Source: CAZKAP01 sp964552195
Lineage (GTDB): Bacteria > Bacteroidota > Bacteroidia > Flavobacteriales > Flavobacteriaceae
Direction: 5' to 3'
Length of the DNA: 64,000 bases
Assembly (NCBI GenBank): GCA_964552195.1
Contig: CAZKFM010000002.1
Coordinates: 1-64,000, forward strand
Below the pieces are notes generated by a model. That model did no database searches. It was given only the letters and a program-made list of their open reading frames with translations, and was not told where the DNA came from. Below are positions 39,360-48,684 of the stretch, piece after piece; position 1 is the first letter of the stretch, and every line of letters starts with the position of its first letter. Position numbers and translations under genes: made by a program.

Positions 39360-42300
39360 TTAAATATTCACCGTATCGGAGGCCGCCTGCCCTGCTGATT
39401 CGGCACTAGAGCTGTCGGGTGATTCGGGTATGGAGTCCCGAACCTTCAGGCTGTCTTCTGCCGGTAGCGGCAATTCTTGCTCCACCTCCACTCCCGGATC
39501 ATAGCCCAGCAGGTCTTCCAGAAAGGGGATGTACTCCTGGTTTAATAGCGTATTCTCTTGTTCGGCCCGTTCGACTTCGTTATTGGCCGTCAGGATTTCC
39601 ACGATGCGGACGTAATTCTGAATCTCCGAAAAAATGTCCTCGATGCGGTCTTCCTGTTCGGTTTTGTCCATGGATTGGTAGAATGCGATCCGCTCCTGGT
39701 AGATATTCTTGAGCTTATCGAATAACGCGAGACCCTCCTCTCTTTTACCAACCTTGAAATAGCCGTCGAGGAAGGGTTCCAGGAAGGGATAAAAGCCAAA
39801 GGGTTCCACCGGGATATGGGTCATCGCCAGATCGATAACCCGGGCAGCCTTGTCCGTTTTTCCCTCTTCGATCAACTGCTCGGTGAGTCGGGCGAGGTTG
39901 CTGCGGAAGGAAATGCCCTGCGATCGGGTCTGAGGATCGTGATAGATGTCCAGGTCCCCTGAATTTCCCCATTCCCAGCGCATAACGATATCGTACATCA
40001 GGTCGCTGTCGATCCGGCCCATCTCGAAGGAGCTTTTCCGCTCCGTGTAGATGGGTATAAGTTTGTACACCAGTCCGTCCAGTTGCAGGTAATCCTTCAT
40101 CCACAGATATTCGGCGTTGTCAAAGCTTCCGCCCGAGAAGTATATGGGTCTCTTCCAGTCGTTCTCCGCGAGTATATCCAGCATGAGCAAGCGATTTTTC
40201 GTCAGTACCGAGGGCAGTTCGAAATCGATGTAGTCGACCATTTTATCTGCGTCCTCGGGGCGAACCAGTCCGCTGCTTAGCGCGTTTTCCTTGTTTACAG
40301 GAACCCGGATTTTTCGGGTGGGGTAATACACGATGTTCAGATCGGATTCCGGCCAGTCGGAGGTGTCGTAATTCTGTCGATCGAACAAGAATTTAAGTCG
40401 GGTCTGCGGCCTATCGCTCTTCACCCATTCCATGAATTCCTTTATGTCCCAACGCTGGTCTTCCATTCCTGGTACGGCCTGGTAATACAGGAGGTCCCGG
40501 GTGCCGAACTTGTAATGATCGTGCGTCAGTGCGGAAGGGATGGGTGGGCTGTTATAGGCCTGTCTCTTCATCTGGTCGATATACCAGTCGGTGGCGAACA
40601 GGCTGGTATTGATTACGCGCACATCGGTGCGGAAGCCTTCGATTTCCTGGGCATACCACAGGGGAAAGGTGTCGTTGTCACCAATGGTGAACAGCATGGC
40701 TCCGGCATCTTCCTGGCAGCTGTCCAGGTAGGACATGGCCGTGGAACGTGCGGTCTCGCGCCCCGAACGGTCGTGATCGTCCCAGTTTTGCACGGCCATG
40801 AGCAAGGGAACGGCCGATACGCATAGGAGAACCGCGCTGGGTGCCGCAATGCGGTCTCTGAGAAAGGCACCGGCATAACGGAAGAGGGCGAAGACCCCCA
40901 TGCCAATCCAAATGCAGAAGATGAAAAACGACCCAACCAGTGAATAATCCCGCTCTCGGGGTTGAAACAAGTAGGGGTTCGTATAGAATTGAATGGCGAG
41001 ACCCGTGAACAGGAAAAATACCAGCAGGGTCCAGAACATGCGGGGCTGATTTTTAGCCTGATAAACCAGTCCTATGATTCCCAGGATCAGGGGTAGGAAA
41101 AAATAGGTGTTCCTGGCCTTGTTGTTCTTCATGTCCGAAGGCAAATTTTTCTGAGGGCCTGCCAGGGACTTATCAATAAAGGAAATACCGCTCAGCCACT
41201 TCCCGTTTTCGTCATAGCGGCCCTGACGGTCATTCTGTCGGCCCGCGAAGTTCCACATAAAGTATCTCACGTACATGTAACCCCACTGAAAATCCAGCAG
41301 GTAACGAATGTTGTCTGCCAAAGACGGTGGCTTGACCACAATGTAGTCTCGGGCATCGTTTAGGACTCGGATGTATTCAGCGGCGGTTATCCTGGGATCG
41401 TCCCTGAGTTCCTTGATCCTATTTCTCCCCCTCCGGATCTCGGGATTACCCATGTACTCCCTCTTAATGTCGAAGTCAAGACGGCCGAAGTACGTCATAT
41501 AATTCTCGGCATGGGAACCGCTCCACATGCGAGGAAGCAGGCCCACATGATCCGGGTCTGATCCCTGTAAAGCGTCTTTGTAATCGTTGACAATGACATA
41601 CTTTCCCTTTTTGAAATCCTTTTCATACTTGGGTTTGTCGTCTTTGCGCGGTTTATCCGCAGAAGAAAACTGATCGGAATAGTACGAACCGTAGACCGGG
41701 CTTTCCACACCAGGATACTGTTCCCGGTTGTAGTAAGCCAGCAGCGATCGGGCATCTTCAGGATTATTCTCGTTTACTACCGTCATGGCATTGGCGCGGA
41801 TGGGCAGCATGAGCCAGCAGGAGAAGCCCATAAAGAGGAAAAGTACACAGTGTACTATCAGGCTGGCTATCGGATAGTTTTTCTGACGGGTATAGCGGAT
41901 GGCCCAGTAAAACAAGCCGGCGAAGGCCAGGCCGACGATGATGGTTCCGGAGTTAAAAGGCATGCCCACCTGATTGATAAAGAAGACTTCTCCCCAGCCA
42001 AAAATCTTTAACACATAGGTCAGGCTGTATTTGTACACCAGGAATAGCAGCGCAATCACCACTGCGTTGGCGAGCAGGAATTGTTTGAGGGTGAATTCCG
42101 GATACTTCTTGAAAAAGTACAGTAGCCCTATCGAGGGTATGGCCAGAAAGCCCATGAACTGTATGCCGAATACCAAGCCCACTACGAAGCTGATCAAGAG
42201 GAGCCATCGGTGTCCTCGCTCTTCATGCATGTGGTCCACCCACTTCAGACCCAGCCAAAGCAGCAGGGCCATCATGAAGCTAGCCATGGAATATACCTCC

Positions 42301-42764
42301 GTCTCACCCGCGTTGAACCAGAAACTGTCCGAAAAGCAAAGCGCCAGTGAACCGACGACCCCACTGCCGAAGATAACAAGGGACTTGTAGCCGTTCCAAT
42401 CGGCAGAGGCGCCTTCCTCCGCTATCCACAATTTGGTAAGCAGATTGGTTATGATCCAAAAGGTAAATAGTATGGCAAAAGCGCTGGACACCACGGACAT
42501 ATAGTTGACCATGAGCGCGATCTTCATTTCGTTTCCGAAGGCGAAGAGAGCAAAGAATGCACCTATCATTTGAAAGAGAGGCGCTCCGGGAGGGTGGCCT
42601 ACCTGTAACTTCGCCGAGGTGGAAATGTATTCCCCACAATCCCAGAAGCTCCCCGTAGGTTCAACCGTAAGGCTGTAAACCACCAAAGCGATGGTGAAAA
42701 CACCCCAACCTATCCAATTATTCCATTTCTCAGTGTCTTCGGCTAAAGCGTCGATCCAGCGCAT
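39360..42764 (-). CDS. DUF2723 family membrane protein (GT-C glycosyltransferase-like)
   Basis: The 1,134-residue protein begins with the DUF2723 signature region EPTGSFWDCGEYI (Asp42, Glu45) and VGHPPGAPL, the acidic loop between the first helices that is typical of GT-C folds such as protein O-mannosyltransferases. About a dozen hydrophobic segments span residues ~20-680. A soluble C-terminal half contains GDNDTFPLWYAQE and later TPR-like helices. The end is acidic and Ser/Pro-rich. In Bacteroidota this family is thought to take part in protein or lipid glycosylation at the membrane; sugar donor and acceptor are unknown. Confidence 0.85.
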   Translation of the reverse strand: MRWIDALAEDTEKWNNWIGWGVFTIALVVYSLTVEPTGSFWDCGEYISTSAKLQVGHPPGAPLFQMIGAFFALFAFGNEMKIALMVNYMSVVSSAFAILFTFWIITNLLTKLWIAEEGASADWNGYKSLVIFGSGVVGSLALCFSDSFWFNAGETEVYSMASFMMALLLWLGLKWVDHMHEERGHRWLLLISFVVGLVFGIQFMGFLAIPSIGLLYFFKKYPEFTLKQFLLANAVVIALLFLVYKYSLTYVLKIFGWGEVFFINQVGMPFNSGTIIVGLAFAGLFYWAIRYTRQKNYPIASLIVHCVLFLFMGFSCWLMLPIRANAMTVVNENNPEDARSLLAYYNREQYPGVESPVYGSYYSDQFSSADKPRKDDKPKYEKDFKKGKYVIVNDYKDALQGSDPDHVGLLPRMWSGSHAENYMTYFGRLDFDIKREYMGNPEIRRGRNRIKELRDDPRITAAEYIRVLNDARDYIVVKPPSLADNIRYLLDFQWGYMYVRYFMWNFAGRQNDRQGRYDENGKWLSGISFIDKSLAGPQKNLPSDMKNNKARNTYFFLPLILGIIGLVYQAKNQPRMFWTLLVFFLFTGLAIQFYTNPYLFQPRERDYSLVGSFFIFCIWIGMGVFALFRYAGAFLRDRIAAPSAVLLCVSAVPLLMAVQNWDDHDRSGRETARSTAMSYLDSCQEDAGAMLFTIGDNDTFPLWYAQEIEGFRTDVRVINTSLFATDWYIDQMKRQAYNSPPIPSALTHDHYKFGTRDLLYYQAVPGMEDQRWDIKEFMEWVKSDRPQTRLKFLFDRQNYDTSDWPESDLNIVYYPTRKIRVPVNKENALSSGLVRPEDADKMVDYIDFELPSVLTKNRLLMLDILAENDWKRPIYFSGGSFDNAEYLWMKDYLQLDGLVYKLIPIYTERKSSFEMGRIDSDLMYDIVMRWEWGNSGDLDIYHDPQTRSQGISFRSNLARLTEQLIEEGKTDKAARVIDLAMTHIPVEPFGFYPFLEPFLDGYFKVGKREEGLALFDKLKNIYQERIAFYQSMDKTEQEDRIEDIFSEIQNYVRIVEILTANNEVERAEQENTLLNQEYIPFLEDLLGYDPGVEVEQELPLPAEDSLKVRDSIPESPDSSSAESAGQAASDTVNI

Positions 42765-42968
42765 ACTTCAATTTCGAATGATGACGGGAGCGAAATTACC
42801 AAAATAATGAGTTCTACTGCGGTTTTTAATAAAACCTTGGCAGGCCTTGATACTGCTGGAAACTTCGGATTTTTGGCGCAATGACCACGGAAGGCAGGGG
42901 GATAATGAGTTGGATTTGGTATGTAATTTGCTCCGGTGATTTCGTACTCCGTTTTAAAGCTACTCCAT

Positions 42969-43301
42969 GTGAAACGAATTCTTCTTCTCCTGCTACTGTC
43001 CTGTTCCGGTCTTTCATTCGCCCAGAGTATTTTCTCCGTCGATTACGAGTCACAGGCGGATTTTTCGGTATTTGTTGTGGATTACGAGTCCCAGGCCGAT
43101 CTGAAGGTGTTTAAGGTGTCTTACGAGAGCCGTGCCAGGGGCAATGAAGGACTCTGGTATTTCGTCGATTACGCCTCGCGGGCGGATAAGAAAGTATTTT
43201 TCGTCGATTACGCCTCCCAGGCAGATCTTAAGGTGTTTTTCGTCGATTACGAATCCCGGGCAGGGTGGCGTACGCGAAGCAAAATGCACCTGTTGCATTA
43301 G
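42969..43301 (+). CDS. Secreted short-repeat protein, probable 7_1 septoil-knot (DUF6150-like) family
   Basis: Starting at GTG 42969 the 110 residues have a signal peptide (VKRILLLLLLSCSG, cleavage after FAQ). A GTG at 42936 is an alternative start; no in-frame ATG exists. The mature part is about six imperfect repeats of roughly 13 residues built on V-D-Y-E/A-S-Q/R-A-D followed by a KVF strand; the third unit carries an insertion (ARGNEGLWYF). The repeat count, length and W/Y-F-V-DY-x-S-x-A-D rhythm match what I recall of the small septoil-knot family of Bacteroidota, whose chain forms a 7_1 knot. Function is unknown. It is not in an operon: the neighbours are the divergent DUF2723 gene and tRNA-Gln. 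Confidence 0.65.
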   Translation: MKRILLLLLLSCSGLSFAQSIFSVDYESQADFSVFVVDYESQADLKVFKVSYESRARGNEGLWYFVDYASRADKKVFFVDYASQADLKVFFVDYESRAGWRTRSKMHLLH

Positions 43302-43360
43302 CCCATGGAGGTGTTGGGCTAACTGCTCGAAAATTTCACAGAAAACACGAATTATTTGTT

Positions 43361-43368
43361 TAAATTTG
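43361..43368 (+). promoter_or_regulatory. -7 element of the tRNA-Gln promoter
   Basis: TAAATTTG is an exact TAnnTTTG match ending 17 bases before the tRNA start. A clear TTG at the expected -33 distance is not seen, which is common for stable-RNA promoters in this phylum. Confidence 0.55.
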
Positions 43369-43385
43369 CGCCCTCGAAACGGTAT

Positions 43386-43457
43386 TGGCCTATGGTGTAA
43401 TTGGCAACACTACTGATTTTGGTTCAGTCATTCTAGGTTCGAGTCCTAGTAGGCCAA
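43386..43457 (+). tRNA. tRNA-Gln (anticodon TTG)
   Basis: A complete cloverleaf: acceptor arms TGGCCTA (43386-43392) and TAGGCCA (43450-43456), anticodon arm ACTGA/TCAGT enclosing the loop TTTTGGT with anticodon TTG at 43419-43421, and a T arm with GGTTCGAGTCC. The discriminator is A at 43457. The CCA end is not encoded, as is usual in the phylum. Confidence 0.95.
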
Positions 43458-43462
43458 CAAAG

Positions 43463-43491
43463 AAAACCGCGATAAACAAGTCGCGGTTTTT
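43463..43491 (+). terminator. Intrinsic terminator of tRNA-Gln
   Basis: Ten-base perfect arms AAAACCGCGA and TCGCGGTTTT with an eight-base loop, followed by a further T, begin six bases after the tRNA. Confidence 0.9.
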
Positions 43492-43553
43492 CCATTCCCA
43501 TCCATCTGTACTGTGCCTTTCCATACTATCTTTCCCTTCTAAACAGCCCTTCC

Positions 43554-44360
43554 ATGTTTCGTTTCTTCCGCACCATCCGGAGCTCACTCCTTGAACGGGG
43601 CAAATTAAGCAGCTATCTGGCCTATGCCTTCGGTGAAATTGTACTTGTGGTTATTGGCATACTGCTCGCACTTCAGATCAATAACTGGAATACTCAGCTT
43701 AGGGAGCTCAGGCAGGAAAAATCCTTCTATGCCGATGTGCTGGACGATCTGGAAAAGGACAGAAACGAATTGATAAGAATGAAGTCTTTTCAGGATAACC
43801 GCATTAAAAACGCCCGCTGGTTGCTCGCCCGGGTACGGAATCCCGAGCAGCAGCTTACAGGTGATGAATTCGGCTTGCATTCCGAGCCTCTGTATTACGG
43901 TCCGATCTCCATTTCCTATAGTTCGTCCTTCGATGCGGCCCGTTCTGCCGGTGCGTTCTCCGGTTTTACTCATAAGGAACTATTACATTCCCTCACCCAG
44001 TACTACGCCGATTACGACGAATTGCGGCTTATTTATGAAGCCCAAGTACAACTTATACAGGATGTGTTTGAACCCTTAATGGCGCCCATATCCAATTCCT
44101 ATTTCGAACAGGATGTCCAATCCGTAGTGTTTACATGGGGCGGGGATCAGAACGCGGGCTTCTACGAACTGCTGAAATCCCTTGAGGATACCCGGTCTGG
44201 TTTTGAAAATTTTCAAACACTTATGCAGGACCTCAGATATGAAAGCTATTTGATAGGCGATCTGGGCAGAGCCTTTAACGCGCGGCAGGCCGTGGAACGA
44301 AGACTGGAACTGATACTAGAGCTGAAGGAGCAAATAAGGGAATACGTTCAAGCCCCGTAA
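43554..44360 (+). CDS. DUF6090 family membrane protein
   Basis: The 268 residues show the hallmark N-terminus of this Flavobacteriia family: a basic MFRFFRTIRSSLL start, SYLAYAFGEIVLVVIGILLALQINNWN as a single membrane helix (~22-47), then a long helical region with coiled-coil character (~50-90 and the C-terminal ~40 residues). No catalytic motif is visible and the family has no assigned function. It stands alone between tRNA-Gln and a convergent protease gene. Confidence 0.85.
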   Translation: MFRFFRTIRSSLLERGKLSSYLAYAFGEIVLVVIGILLALQINNWNTQLRELRQEKSFYADVLDDLEKDRNELIRMKSFQDNRIKNARWLLARVRNPEQQLTGDEFGLHSEPLYYGPISISYSSSFDAARSAGAFSGFTHKELLHSLTQYYADYDELRLIYEAQVQLIQDVFEPLMAPISNSYFEQDVQSVVFTWGGDQNAGFYELLKSLEDTRSGFENFQTLMQDLRYESYLIGDLGRAFNARQAVERRLELILELKEQIREYVQAP

Positions 44361-44374
44361 TTCTATACAACAAT

Positions 44375-44400
44375 AGGCCCCCTGTAGCAGGAGGCCTTTT
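44375..44400. terminator. Terminator between convergent DUF6090 and protease genes
   Basis: AGGCCCCCTG and CAGGAGGCCT pair with one mismatch around a three-base loop (TAG), followed by TTTT. It lies midway between the two stop codons and may serve both directions. Confidence 0.75.
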
Positions 44401-44418
44401 GAATGGTGGTTCTCCGGT

Positions 44419-46257
44419 TTATTGATTGAGTAGCAGATCTACCGATTTGCGAGGGTTGATGAGTCGGATGCCTTCGTCGGAAACGTCAGAGCCCTCCTCG
44501 ATGAGCTCGATGACTTCGCTTACGCTGAGGTTCGGATTAAGGGCGATGAGTTTTCCGGCCAGGTTGGCTACCTGAGGCGAGGCCATGGAAGTTCCTGAAA
44601 ACAGCAGTCGGTTACCGCCGGGCACATAGCTTTCTATCCGATGTCCGTTGGCATAGTAGTCCACGCTCTCCCCTTCGGTGGTAAAGGAGGCCTTCTTGCC
44701 TTCTATGTCCACAGCACCTATGGTAATCAGATTGGGAAGGTTCAGACCCGCCGGTATGTACTCGGCAAAATCGGCGTCGTTGTTTTCATTTCCGGATCCG
44801 CATACAAACAAGATTTCCGGTGCATTATTCATGGTGGTGTAGAGAGCGTCCTTTTCAATTTGGAAAATCTTGCGCGCCAGTTCTGCTCTCTCCTCGGTGG
44901 AACCTCCGACTCCATTGGCGGCCAAAGCACCTTCATAGGCCTGGCTGTTGTACCTCCAGCTCATGTTTACTACGCGAACCTTGTTAGCTTTAAAGTACTC
45001 CACGGTCTCCGTGAACATCCTGGCCCAGCGCTCTGCACGTTCAACGGTTGGCACGTCCGGCAGGCTCTTGGTGCTGTATTCGAGTCGTGCCGCCAGAATT
45101 TTGGCGCTTGGATTTCCGTCCTGTACGATGCCAGCCACATGAGTTCCATGGGAATACGCACCATACCAACCCGTGTCCTCCTGAAATTTCTGAACTTCAT
45201 CCTGCTTGAGCGATCGGATCGTTTGCATGGTCTTATCCGCTGCCTCACTCTGGATATTATACCTCAGATCAAATACACCCTCTATCAGTTCTTCCAATTC
45301 GGCTACAGGAGTTGACAAGTCGGCCTCAGGAGTGAGCATGGAGTCGGACCGATTTCCTTCCTTATCGAAGAAAATTCCGGATTTTCCAGCCTTGTCGGCA
45401 AAGCGGTTTTTCTGAGGGAATACCTCGATGTCTACTCCGGTGTCCCAAACCGCCAACACTACGGGAGTGATGTCCGGGTTACCGGTGCTCAGGTCGACAA
45501 CACGGTCTTTCCAGAAGTCTTTTATTCCGGAGGAACTCGATTTGTTCGCGGCCTCCCATGCGTTGATCACCTCGACCTGGACCGGGATCAGATCCATGCC
45601 CTCTTCCAGCAAATCTTCGTAAGTAAAGAGGGTAGCCACTATACTTTCGTCCCAGGTATCGCCCATGTTCTGCACTATAGGTTCAAGCTGAGCCTTGATA
45701 CCACCTACTATCAGATCTCTGGTGAGGTAGTTGAATTGATTCCTTCTGGCCAGCAGGGTCTCGGCCACTACATCGTAGGGCAGCTCGCTGTAGCTGTCGG
45801 CAAGACTTTCCTTGTAAGCGTTTTTAAAGGTATCGCCAGTCCTCTTACCAACCTTTTTATAGGCTGCTATATAGGCCTGGGTCCCCAATCCACTGAGTAG
45901 TTTTTCGGGTTCCTTCTGGCTGAGTTCCTTGGAAATCTGGCTGTATTCCAATAGTTTATCGAAATTCTTCTCCCGTTGTTCCAGTACCATGAGGGACGTG
46001 TAATAAGCCTTCAAGGTGGCTGCGTCGGCAATTTCATAGGTGTTCAGATCTGCAAGCAGATTGGTTTTAAGCTCGGAAGCCAGTCTATTCATAAGGGCCT
46101 CGTCTTTCATGGCGGACATGAAGCTCTCTGCCTGGACGTCGTAAGTTCTGCGGGGCAATTGGTCCGCGCTGCTGATTTTTTGTTTCTGGCCGATTACCGG
46201 TAACACAGTAGCCAGGAGGCCTGCAATCATAATGGTATGTTTTATGGTTTTCATCAT
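44419..46257 (-). CDS. Secreted subtilisin-like (S8 family) serine peptidase
   Basis: The 612-residue protein has a signal peptide (hydrophobic run ending VIGQ, ~residue 24). The catalytic triad is Asp272 (VWDTGVD), His373 (SHGTHVAG) and Ser557 (SGTSMASP), with Asn490 (GSGNENND) as oxyanion residue, all intact. Unusual spacing: ~245 mainly helical residues precede the catalytic domain, and about 100 residues separate Asp and His where classical subtilisins have ~30. The N-terminal block does not look like the usual short I9 propeptide. It probably degrades proteins outside the cytoplasm. No C-terminal type IX sorting domain is seen. The second Met is an equally possible start. Confidence 0.93.
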   Translation of the reverse strand: MMKTIKHTIMIAGLLATVLPVIGQKQKISSADQLPRRTYDVQAESFMSAMKDEALMNRLASELKTNLLADLNTYEIADAATLKAYYTSLMVLEQREKNFDKLLEYSQISKELSQKEPEKLLSGLGTQAYIAAYKKVGKRTGDTFKNAYKESLADSYSELPYDVVAETLLARRNQFNYLTRDLIVGGIKAQLEPIVQNMGDTWDESIVATLFTYEDLLEEGMDLIPVQVEVINAWEAANKSSSSGIKDFWKDRVVDLSTGNPDITPVVLAVWDTGVDIEVFPQKNRFADKAGKSGIFFDKEGNRSDSMLTPEADLSTPVAELEELIEGVFDLRYNIQSEAADKTMQTIRSLKQDEVQKFQEDTGWYGAYSHGTHVAGIVQDGNPSAKILAARLEYSTKSLPDVPTVERAERWARMFTETVEYFKANKVRVVNMSWRYNSQAYEGALAANGVGGSTEERAELARKIFQIEKDALYTTMNNAPEILFVCGSGNENNDADFAEYIPAGLNLPNLITIGAVDIEGKKASFTTEGESVDYYANGHRIESYVPGGNRLLFSGTSMASPQVANLAGKLIALNPNLSVSEVIELIEEGSDVSDEGIRLINPRKSVDLLLNQ

Positions 46258-46541
46258 CTGTCTGTTATTGATTTGATGCCACTATCCGTAGGCCTAATCC
46301 CATAATTGTTACAACAGCACCTCATGGGTGGATGGGTTCCCCCGGCTTTTATTGGGATTAAACGGCACGTAAACCGAGATTTATAGTTAATCTGAAGTGA
46401 AAACTATCGGAGCTATATAAGTTATGATAGGGAAGTCCGAAACCAATCGTCCTTGTGTTGGTCTGAGAACAGCAGAAATAAATGTTAATGATTTCGTAAT
46501 GTTTGGCTAAATTAACCGCTAAATACTCAATGAGCTGACCT

Positions 46542-48101
46542 ATGGAAACCACTACTGCTGCAGGGCGACCTCGCAAAAAGAAGTTGAGCTTCTGGGAAAT
46601 TTGGAACATGAGCTTCGGCTTCCTGGGCATTCAGTTCGGGTTTGCCCTGCAAAATGCCAATACGTCCCGAATATTCGAGACACTGGGTGCCGACGTGGAA
46701 GATATTCCCATTCTCTGGATAGCCGCGCCCGTAACCGGATTGGTAGTACAACCCATAATCGGATATTTCAGTGACCGTACCTGGACCCGACTGGGCAGGA
46801 GGCGACCCTATTTCCTGGTAGGAGCCATTTTTGCATCGATTGCGCTGACGATCATGCCCAATTCTCCTGCGCTTTGGGTGGCAGCGGGCATGCTGTGGAT
46901 CATGGACGCGTCTATCAATATTTCAATGGAGCCCTTCCGGGCCTTTGTGGGTGACAATCTTCCTGCGGATCAGCGCACCCTGGGGTTTTCCATGCAGAGT
47001 TTCTTCATTGGAGTGGGTGCAGTGGTGGGTTCTCTTTTGCCATACGTGCTCACCAACTGGTTGGGTATGGCGAAAACCGCACCTGAGGGAGTGGTGCCCG
47101 AGTCGGTCAAATGGTCCTTTTACTTCGGGGCCTTCGTCTTTCTTACCGCCGTATTGTGGACCGTTTTCAAATCGCGTGAATACAGCCCCGAAGAGCTGGA
47201 ATCCTTCGAAAATACCGAGGATACCGGTCCGGTTGCCCTGAGTCCCGAAGAGAACTCCCGACGGATTTCGCGATTACAGAATTTCGGTCTGGCCCTGTTT
47301 ATTCTTGGAGCCCTCTCAACGACCTACCTCAACAGAGCCGACCTTAAAAAAGAACTTTATGTAGTTTCTGTTGGACTTGCCGTTGTAGGCGTGCTTTTCG
47401 TACTTGCCTCCATTGTAAGAAGGGTAAAAGGCCGAACCGGCTTCGTCATTATCATGACCGATTTGCTGATGATGCCCAAAACCATGAAGCAACTTGCCTG
47501 GGTCCAGTTTTTCTCCTGGTTTGGACTCTTCTCCATGTGGATATACAGTACGTCGGCGGTAGCTAATCACGTTTACGGTACCGGGGATACGAGCTCGGAA
47601 CTTTATAATGAAGCGGCCAACTGGGTAGGCATCCTCTTTGCCGTTTATAATGGAGTGGCCGCACTCGTTGCCTTTACGCTGCCGCTGATGGCCAAAAAAG
47701 TGGGAAGAAAAATGACCCACCTGATCGCACTTACCCTGGGTGGACTCGGCCTTACATCCATTTACATCATAAAAGACCCCAACCTCCTCATCCTTTCCAT
47801 GGTAGGTGTGGGAGTGGCCTGGGCTAGTGTGCTATCGATTCCTTATGCGATGCTCACCGGGGCTTTGCCAGCACAGAAAATGGGCTATTACATGGGCGTG
47901 TTTAATTTCTTCATTGTGATCCCGCAGATGGTAGCCGCCTCCATCCTGGGCTTTCTGGTGAATCAGTTTTTCGGCGGTGAAACCATTTATGTGCTAATCA
48001 CCGGGGGTATTTCCATGCTGCTCGCCGGACTGCTTACTCTCAGGGTAGACGATGACACCGACGTTCACATACACGAAGAAGGCGATCTGAGTGCTGCCTG
48101 A
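46542..48101 (+). CDS. MFS sugar transporter, SLC45/GPH-like
   Basis: The 519 residues show about 12 membrane helices with a long cytoplasmic loop in the middle. The loop SDRTWTRLGRRRPYF (~residue 85) is the characteristic motif of the SLC45 and plant sucrose/proton symporter group. MDASINISMEPFRAFVGDNLP follows, also typical. In Flavobacteriia such transporters often accompany maltose or other alpha-glucan genes, but none flank it here, so the sugar is not assigned. Upstream lies a 284-base region (46258-46541) in which I see no gene. Confidence 0.87.
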   Translation: METTTAAGRPRKKKLSFWEIWNMSFGFLGIQFGFALQNANTSRIFETLGADVEDIPILWIAAPVTGLVVQPIIGYFSDRTWTRLGRRRPYFLVGAIFASIALTIMPNSPALWVAAGMLWIMDASINISMEPFRAFVGDNLPADQRTLGFSMQSFFIGVGAVVGSLLPYVLTNWLGMAKTAPEGVVPESVKWSFYFGAFVFLTAVLWTVFKSREYSPEELESFENTEDTGPVALSPEENSRRISRLQNFGLALFILGALSTTYLNRADLKKELYVVSVGLAVVGVLFVLASIVRRVKGRTGFVIIMTDLLMMPKTMKQLAWVQFFSWFGLFSMWIYSTSAVANHVYGTGDTSSELYNEAANWVGILFAVYNGVAALVAFTLPLMAKKVGRKMTHLIALTLGGLGLTSIYIIKDPNLLILSMVGVGVAWASVLSIPYAMLTGALPAQKMGYYMGVFNFFIVIPQMVAASILGFLVNQFFGGETIYVLITGGISMLLAGLLTLRVDDDTDVHIHEEGDLSAA

Positions 48102-48138
48102 AGCAAACAGTAAATTTCATTTGTTTAATGATTTATTA

Positions 48139-48146
48139 TACCTTTG
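48139..48146 (+). promoter_or_regulatory. -7 element of the rimP-nusA-infB operon promoter
   Basis: TACCTTTG matches TAnnTTTG exactly. A TTG at 48121-48123 is 15 bases upstream, shorter than the usual 17-19 spacing, so the -33 element is uncertain. Transcription from here would include the hairpin at 48174-48198. Confidence 0.6.
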
Positions 48147-48173
48147 CACTACTGAACGGATATAAGAATTCAC

Positions 48174-48198
48174 GAGGGGACCACGAGTCCCCTCTTTT
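48174..48198 (+). promoter_or_regulatory. Terminator-like hairpin in the rimP leader
   Basis: Perfect eight-base arms GAGGGGAC and GTCCCCTC around the loop CACGA are followed by TTTT. It sits between the predicted promoter and the rimP start 15 bases later, so it could attenuate the operon or end a short leader RNA. The upstream transporter gene stops at 48101, so it could alternatively terminate that transcript. Confidence 0.65.
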
Positions 48199-48212
48199 AA
48201 TACTGAAATTTG

Positions 48213-48677
48213 ATGTTGGAAGAGCAGGTGCGGAGCCTACTCGGCGCAGCACTGGAGGACCGCCCGGATTTATTCCTGATCGAATTACGTATCACCCCAT
48301 CTCATCAGATACGGATTGTACTGGACGGGGACAGCGGAGTAAATCTGGAGGATTGCATATCGATCAGTCGAAGCATCGAACACCAACTTGATCGGGAAGA
48401 TCAGGACTTTTCACTGGAGGTGAGTTCTGCCGGGGCCTCGGCCCCGCTTACCATGCCCCGTCAATACGGAAAGCATATCGGAAGAAAGCTCAAAGTGCGG
48501 ACCAGGGATGGAGAGGAAGTAGAAGCTATGCTCAAAGAGGTTGGCGATAAGGGTATACACCTGACCTGGAAAGCCCGTGAACCCAAAGGAGTAGGTAAGG
48601 GCAAGGTAACGGTGACGAAAGAAAAAGACATTGATTTTACGGAGATAGAAATGGCAACTGTTATTTTAAAATTCTAA
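48213..48677 (+). CDS. rimP: Ribosome maturation factor RimP
   Basis: The 154-residue product has the two-domain RimP layout: an N-terminal alpha/beta domain with LIELRITPSHQIRIVLDGDSGV and LEDCISISRSIEHQLD, then EVSSAGASAPLTMPRQYGKHIGR leading into the SH3-like C-terminal barrel. It assists 30S subunit maturation. The ATG at 48213 is chosen; a TTG directly before it is not needed. It is followed after seven bases by nusA. Confidence 0.95.
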   Translation: MLEEQVRSLLGAALEDRPDLFLIELRITPSHQIRIVLDGDSGVNLEDCISISRSIEHQLDREDQDFSLEVSSAGASAPLTMPRQYGKHIGRKLKVRTRDGEEVEAMLKEVGDKGIHLTWKAREPKGVGKGKVTVTKEKDIDFTEIEMATVILKF

Positions 48678-48684
48678 TCGAACC

